Shown: positions 52,975-56,741 of the stretch, piece after piece
Layout of the letters: every line of letters starts with the position of its first letter
Position numbering within the stretch: position 1 is the first letter of the stretch
Assembly (NCBI GenBank): GCA_946221065.1
Contig: CAMIIO010000015.1
Location: forward strand, 1 to 56,741
Source: an uncultured Rothia sp.
Lineage (GTDB): Bacteria; Actinomycetota; Actinomycetes; Actinomycetales; Micrococcaceae
Length of the DNA: 56,741 nt
Direction of reading: 5' to 3'
Program-made: the position numbers and the translations under genes
The notes under the pieces: model-generated
What the model saw: only the letters and a program-made list of their open reading frames with translations
What the model was told of the DNA's origin: nothing
The model's database searches: none

Positions 52975-53315
52975 AGCGGTCGCTTCGCTCCCAAGCGGCT
53001 GGCGCTGTTGCCTGCGGGGAGCTTCTGTCTCCCTCCACCAAAAAATCCCGAGGTTTCACGGAAAGATTGCCTCCTCTTCACACAACAACTAGCCCCCTCG
53101 ATCCTCCTGGCGGGAAGTCTAGGGAACTAGCCTGTATGCATCGGCGTCCGGTAGCTAACCCGACGCCGACCCTTTTTACGCCCTCCCCGGTACGGGCTCT
53201 TCCATCACGTGAGACAGTCCAACGTCTCTACGGGCGGTTGCTTGTGTTCGCGCGGGTTTGCAAGACCTCCGCCAGGAATCAAGAACCGTAAAGTAAGAAC
53301 TCTTCCTGAATATGG
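52975..53315. other. Array-distal non-coding stretch
   Basis: About 340 bp without a gene. GGAGCG/CGCTCC forms a small hairpin beside the last repeat. No further repeats or spacer-like units were found. Confidence 0.4.
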
Positions 53316-53400
53316 TGCAAATGCAACATATCAGTATAAAGACTACTCATATTGTGATTCATTTGCAACATAATATTTTTATTTGAGTGTTGCAAATGCA
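53316..53400. promoter_or_regulatory. Three TGCAAATG-type operator motifs
   Basis: TGCAAATGCAACATA (53316), TCATTTGCAACATA (53359, inverted) and GTTGCAAATGCA (53389) share the core TTGCAAATG/CATTTGCAA. They lie directly before the XRE regulator, consistent with autoregulation. Confidence 0.55.
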
Positions 53401-53422
53401 TCAGATGATTAGGATAAAACCT

Positions 53423-53734
53423 ATGACCATACCCATCTGGACCCTTCAAGATCGAATCCGTAAAGCACGTGAGTACGCTGGTTTCAAGCAGGCTACACTT
53501 GCAGAAAAAATTCCTGTAGCCCGCAATACGGTTGGTCGTTGGGAAAATGGAACGTTTTTGCCCTCGAATGTAGATTTACACCGCATTGCGGAAGTAACCC
53601 AAGTAAGTGCCGAGTGGCTTATATATGGCGACGACGCCACCCCGCAAGAAAGCGCAGACCCGCACCTTCCTCCGTCGCGCCGTCTGGTGGTGGAGTGGAC
53701 CGAGCAGGGCATGGTCGTTGTGCCTGAAGAGTAA
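53423..53734 (+). CDS. XRE-family transcriptional regulator
   Basis: A 103-residue phage-repressor-like protein. The helix-turn-helix covers residues ~12-65: RKAREYAGFKQATLAEKIPVARNTVGRWENG is the classic pattern and ends LIYGDD. The last ~30 residues are acidic and end VVEWTEQGMVVVPEE. ATG 53423 follows AGGAT; earlier in-frame ATGs at 53396 and 53405 are possible. It lies next to the array on the same strand, with repeated operator-like sites upstream. It could regulate itself, the cas operon or lost neighbours; only the DNA-binding role is secure. Confidence 0.8.
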   Translation: MTIPIWTLQDRIRKAREYAGFKQATLAEKIPVARNTVGRWENGTFLPSNVDLHRIAEVTQVSAEWLIYGDDATPQESADPHLPPSRRLVVEWTEQGMVVVPEE

Positions 53735-53816
53735 ATAAGGCCTGGACCGATCCGCTTAGCAGGGGGAAGAAATAAAACCAGGGAAAACGACGCGCGTGAA
53801 GAGCAACATTTTGCGG

Positions 53817-54479
53817 TTAGCTCCACGGCATGAACGTATTGCCCTGCACCTCGCGGGCGTTTAGCCTCGTTGAGGCAACAACGCTGGCAACTAGTTCATG
53901 CGAACCTGCCACCACCGCATATGTCCAGTCAATATCCTGCACAAATAACCAGGAGCCGTCCGTTGCCCATGCATACCGGGGAAGCAAAAGCCTGCCACTT
54001 CCTTCCCTGCCTAGACCGGCGTCAAACCCCTACCGTGAGTGGGAAAGTTCAGCAAGTGAAGACTCCGCCAAAACATATTCTCTACCCAAGTGCTCCTCCG
54101 GGAAAATCCACCACGGCCCCCGCTTATGCGCCCGAATTATCTCGCCAGAAAGCCCCTTCTTATAGGTGCGTTGCCATCTAGGAAAAATCACGGGGAGGCG
54201 CGAGTAGGGGGCGCCCTCCATAAACTCGTCACCCACCCAAAAAGCGATAACCGCCGGCGCATCGACGTCGGTGTGATCGGCAATAATCCGCATGATGTCG
54301 GCAAAACGCTGGGGAGCGTCGTCGTTGAAAAATAGGTCATCATTACCGGGCAGTGGCAAAATCTGGGCGTAATGCTCAAAATGTCTACCCGTCAGATCCG
54401 CCAGCGTCCAATCGCTTTCCCGCATAGGTGGAAAAGCTGTGACGCGCGCGAACTCGGTGGGGTTAGAAATAACTCGCAT
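53817..54479 (-). pseudogene. Hypothetical gene behind pdxT with in-frame amber codon
   Basis: From ATG 54479 (AGAGGGTG upstream) the frame gives MRVISNPTEFARVTAFPPM, IIADHTDVDAPAVIAFWVGDEF and LAELSHSR, then TAG at 54030-54032. The same frame stays open with GFDAGLGREGSGRLLLPRYAW, DGSWLFVQDIDWTYAVVAGSHELVASVV and STRLNAREVQGNTFMPWS to a TAA at 53817. The second half reads like a normal folded protein, so the original product had ~220 residues and a single nonsense change interrupts it. It follows pdxT by 23 bp and may be cotranscribed. No family recognised. Confidence 0.7.
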
Positions 54480-54502
54480 AACACCCTCTGTTCAGCTCTA
54501 AA

Positions 54503-55108
54503 CTACACCGTCACCATCTGTAGCAGCTCCTCATGTATCGCCGTTTCACTGCACAGTTCCGGGTGGAAAGAAATTCCCACCATATTCCCCGAACGAACAC
54601 CCACAATCTCACCGTTATACCGGGCAGTCACATGCACGCCTTCGCCCACGCGCGTCACCCGCGGGGCACGAATAAACGCCGCCTTTACCGCACAAACCTC
54701 GCCCGCGCCGTCGTCCCACTCTAGAATCGTCTCCGCGGAGGCAACCTGCGAACCAAATGCGTTCCTATCCACGCTCACATCCAACACGCCTAGGCTCTGT
54801 TGTCCCGGCGCCGGATCAGTAATTTCACGAGCCAACATAATCAGTCCCGCGCACGTCCCCAGGGTAGGCAGACCGCCCGAAATCTTCTCAATCAGCGCAT
54901 CTCGCATACCTAAAATTCTGGTTAGCCGGTCAATCGTTGAAGACTCACCACCCGGCAACACCAGCGCGTCCACGGAATCCAACTGCTCAGCCTTCTTTAC
55001 CAGCACGACGTCGGCGCCCAGGTCACCCAACATCTCCGCGTGCTCGGACACCCCGCCCTGTAAAGCCAGCACGCCCACCGTTTTCCCAGACCCAGGAAGA
55101 ACACCCAT
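54503..55108 (-). CDS. pdxT: Pyridoxal 5'-phosphate synthase glutaminase subunit
   Basis: A 201-residue PdxT. It releases ammonia from glutamine and passes it to PdxS for pyridoxal 5'-phosphate synthesis. VGVLALQGGVSEHAEML is the N-terminal signature; the nucleophile Cys is in PTLGTCAGLIML (about residue 80) and the catalytic His-Glu pair in ISFHPELCSET. The ATG at 55108 follows GAGG; the GTG just before it is the alternative. A terminator-like hairpin separates it from pdxS, so the two may be made in unequal amounts. Confidence 0.94.
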   Translation of the reverse strand: MGVLPGSGKTVGVLALQGGVSEHAEMLGDLGADVVLVKKAEQLDSVDALVLPGGESSTIDRLTRILGMRDALIEKISGGLPTLGTCAGLIMLAREITDPAPGQQSLGVLDVSVDRNAFGSQVASAETILEWDDGAGEVCAVKAAFIRAPRVTRVGEGVHVTARYNGEIVGVRSGNMVGISFHPELCSETAIHEELLQMVTV

Positions 55109-55132
55109 CACAAAACCTCACTACTTAATACG

Positions 55133-55191
55133 TTGAGGTGTCAAAAATATGCACTTTTTACCCTAAAAACAGCATATTTTTGACACCTCAA
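55133..55191 (-). terminator. Hairpin between pdxS and pdxT
   Basis: TTGAGGTGTCAAAAATATGC and GCATATTTTTGACACCTCAA are perfect 20-bp arms around a 19-nt loop. In the pdxS-pdxT direction it would act as an attenuator or partial terminator. Confidence 0.7.
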
Positions 55192-55207
55192 CGCGCTCGG
55201 AAAATCG

Positions 55208-56131
55208 TTACCAACCACGTTCCGCAAGGCGGTGCGGGGCAGGAAGATCGGCAACATTAATGCCAACCATCGCCTCACCCAAACCGCGCGACGCATCAGC
55301 CACAGCCTTCGCATCATCAAACTGCGCGGTAGCCTTAACAATCGCCTTCGCACGAGCCTCCGGATTACCCGACTTGAAAATACCCGAACCCACAAACACG
55401 CCGTCAGCGCCGAGCTGCATCATCATCGCAGCGTCCGCAGGGGTAGCCACACCACCGGCGGTGAATAGCACCACGGGAAGTTTGCCGGTCTTAGCAACTT
55501 CCAGCACGATGTCGTAAGGGGCGGAAAGTTCTTTAGCCTTCACATACAGCAGGTCGGGGGCGGTGTTGTAAATAGCCTGAAGTTCGGCAATCTGACCCTT
55601 GATAGTGCGGATATGCTTGGTTGCCTCAGATACGTCACCGGTGCCTGCCTCGCCCTTGGAGCGAATCATTGCGGCGCCCTCGGCAATACGGCGTAGCGCC
55701 TCACCCAGGTTGGTTGCGCCACAGACAAAGGGGACCTTGAAGTTCTGCTTGTCAATGTGATTCACGTAGTCGGCGGGGGAGAGCACCTCGGACTCGTCGA
55801 TGTAGTCCACGTTGAGCGCCTCAAGGATTTGCGCTTCCACAAAGTGACCGATGCGTGCCTTTGCCATGACGGGGATAGAGACGGCGTCGATGATGCCTTC
55901 AATCATGTCGGGGTCAGACATGCGTGCCACACCACCCTGCGCGCGGATGTCGGCGGGAACGCGTTCGAGTGCCATGACGGCGACGGCGCCGGCATCCTCA
56001 GCAATTTTTGCTTGTTCGGGGGTAACGACGTCCATGATGACGCCGCCCTTGAGCATGTCGGCAAGGCCTCGCTTAACGAGGGGGGAGCCGGTTACTTCGT
56101 TGTTGTATTCGGTGTTCTTTGGTTCAGTCAT
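55208..56131 (-). CDS. pdxS: Pyridoxal 5'-phosphate synthase subunit
   Basis: A 307-residue PdxS, which builds pyridoxal 5'-phosphate from ribose 5-phosphate, glyceraldehyde 3-phosphate and ammonia. After a 12-residue polar start come VKRGLADMLKGGVIMDVV and AGAVAVMALERVPADIR; the two active-site lysines are in PVMAKARIGH and IRSKGEAGTGDVSEATKH. The end is LPAPHRLAERGW. Length normal. It heads the operon, with pdxT downstream, and is divergent from pdxR; the sites at 56156-56196 probably control it. Confidence 0.95.
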   Translation of the reverse strand: MTEPKNTEYNNEVTGSPLVKRGLADMLKGGVIMDVVTPEQAKIAEDAGAVAVMALERVPADIRAQGGVARMSDPDMIEGIIDAVSIPVMAKARIGHFVEAQILEALNVDYIDESEVLSPADYVNHIDKQNFKVPFVCGATNLGEALRRIAEGAAMIRSKGEAGTGDVSEATKHIRTIKGQIAELQAIYNTAPDLLYVKAKELSAPYDIVLEVAKTGKLPVVLFTAGGVATPADAAMMMQLGADGVFVGSGIFKSGNPEARAKAIVKATAQFDDAKAVADASRGLGEAMVGINVADLPAPHRLAERGW

Positions 56132-56155
56132 ACCTTCCAGCTTGCACGCCAGGGT

Positions 56156-56196
56156 GGTCTAAAAATAGTGCCATAATACAGAAAAAATTTTAGACC
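56156..56196. promoter_or_regulatory. Probable PdxR operator
   Basis: GGTCTAAAA (56156-56164) and TTTTAGACC (56188-56196) are perfect inverted 9-mers, extended to GTGGTCTA on the left and CTGGTCTA read from the other side. As recalled, PdxR of Corynebacterium glutamicum binds AAAGTGGTCTA-type sites, which fits. They lie 25-65 bp from the pdxS start. Confidence 0.6.
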
Positions 56197-56280
56197 AGTT
56201 CTGCAGTGTTTCTAAAAATCCTTATAAGTTGCTTCTGATTTCTCTGCTGGAATGCTCTTTTAAAGTCAAAGTATCAAAGA

Positions 56281-56346
56281 TCCGTACACCGTTCGGTGCA
56301 TTTATACACTTTTGTGGGTGTACAAAACGTTGGAACGGTGTACGGA
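56281..56346. repeat. Dispersed palindromic element, copy 2
   Basis: A 66-bp unit from TCCGTACACC to TGTACGGA, 50 of 66 identical to 41321-41386, followed by TTTTT. Its place here, 53 bp before the pdxR start, is in a divergent promoter region rather than after a gene. Confidence 0.7.
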
Positions 56347-56399
56347 TTTTTGTCGGCACACATATCACTCCTAACCTGCCCACCCACTAAACTAGACCC

Positions 56400-56741
56400 A
56401 TGTCTCGTCATTCCACACCCTCCGAATTGCCACTACACATTGATAAGTTGGCGACGGCATCAATCCCGTCCCAGCTCGCCGAGCAAATCCGAACATTCAT
56501 TCTCAACAGCACGCTTGCCCCCGGAGATGTTCTGCCCTCCACTCGCGCGCTCGCGGAACGGCTCGGCATTTCCCGCGGATCAGTAGTTGCCGCCTACGAA
56601 CAACTCACCGGCGAAGGATACATTTCCGCAGGTAGAGGCGGCACCCAAGTCAACGAGAACCTACCCCCGCTCCCGTCCAATCAACAGCCCCTCGCGCCCT
56701 CAAACACCGCGCCCAGCCCCCGCCACGACGTCGCCCCACCC
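56400..56741 (+). CDS. pdxR: MocR-family regulator of PLP synthesis, N-terminal part
   Basis: The window ends inside this gene. The 114 codons visible begin MSRHSTPSELPLHIDKLA and give a GntR-type winged helix (about residues 22-85): IPSQLAEQIRTFILNSTLAPGDVLPSTRALAERLG, then ISRGSVVAAYEQLTGEGYI and GGTQVN. A Pro-rich linker follows, after which a fold-type I aminotransferase-like domain would be expected. MocR proteins divergent from pdxST are PdxR activators that sense pyridoxal 5'-phosphate. Assignment rests on the DNA-binding domain and position. Confidence 0.8.
   Translation, partial: MSRHSTPSELPLHIDKLATASIPSQLAEQIRTFILNSTLAPGDVLPSTRALAERLGISRGSVVAAYEQLTGEGYISAGRGGTQVNENLPPLPSNQQPLAPSNTAPSPRHDVAPP

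Noticed and set aside
52633..53081. Open frames across the CRISPR array (SSPHARGT, HPRMRGEH repeats)
   Set aside because: These are translations of the CRISPR repeat, a well-known false gene call.
53200..53216. Second parS-like site (ATCACGTGAGACA)
   Set aside because: Only the central CACGTGA core fits; the arms do not match the 16-bp consensus.
53830..54165. Ser/Thr-rich plus-strand open frames opposite the pdx-linked hypothetical gene
   Set aside because: No ribosome site and low-complexity residue use; the minus strand carries the continuous protein-like frame.

Overview
The window reads as the chromosome of an actinobacterium of the Micrococcaceae, most likely Rothia. This is inference from the mix of genes: a Kocuria/Micrococcus-type putrescine oxidase, a sortase signal of the LAxTG type, PdxST with a divergent MocR regulator, a type I-E CRISPR system with the GTGTTCCCCGCGCATGCGGG-type repeat, and mid-to-high GC coding sequence broken by AT-rich foreign patches. 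No rRNA or tRNA gene was found.

Layout. 1-4.8 kb: a FAD-linked oxidase, an ArsD-like protein with a Cys-rich tail and a long acidic protein. 4.8-14.6 kb: a putrescine-to-succinate module made of permease, TetR regulator, putrescine oxidase, universal stress protein, aldehyde dehydrogenase (frameshifted), GabT and GabD. Two copies of one palindromic operator mark it as a regulon, and a perfect parS centromere site lies inside it. 14.7-17.2 kb: membrane and secreted proteins, including a secreted papain-like protease. 17.7-19.0 kb: an AT-rich patch with two decayed genes. 19.3-26.8 kb: a cell-wall nucleotidase (frameshifted), a lipoprotein, a sucrase/ferredoxin-like protein, a CAP-domain protein, an S4 RNA-binding protein and an acetyltransferase. 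26.8-35.9 kb: a dead LysE exporter, a MATE pump, an ABC exporter, a TPM-domain protein, a TetR/YhgE-like pair and a GNAT-VOC fusion.

35.9-38.8 kb is an inserted block flanked by a perfect 24-bp direct repeat copied from the 3' end of the GNAT-VOC gene. It holds an IS5-like transposase remnant, a broken RepL-like plasmid replication gene, a bacteriocin-like exported precursor with two tiny membrane peptides overlapping each other behind it, and a truncated coiled-coil gene. It looks like an integrated and decaying small plasmid.

38.8-43.0 kb: a DUF1846 protein, a DinB-like gene with an in-frame stop, a hypothetical protein and a fragment of an ATP-binding regulator. 43.4-53.0 kb: a complete, translationally coupled type I-E CRISPR-Cas operon (cas3-cse1-cse2-cas7-cas5-cas6-cas1-cas2) with a very short array (five spacers), followed by an XRE regulator with its own repeated operator motif. 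53.8-56.7 kb: pdxS and pdxT with a trailing hypothetical gene carrying an amber stop, and the divergent start of pdxR, cut by the window end.

An unusual share of genes carry single-base frameshifts, mostly at or beside homopolymer runs, plus two clean in-frame stops. Some of this is real decay in foreign DNA, but the indels in core genes (aldehyde dehydrogenase, nucleotidase) could be assembly errors and need reads to settle.
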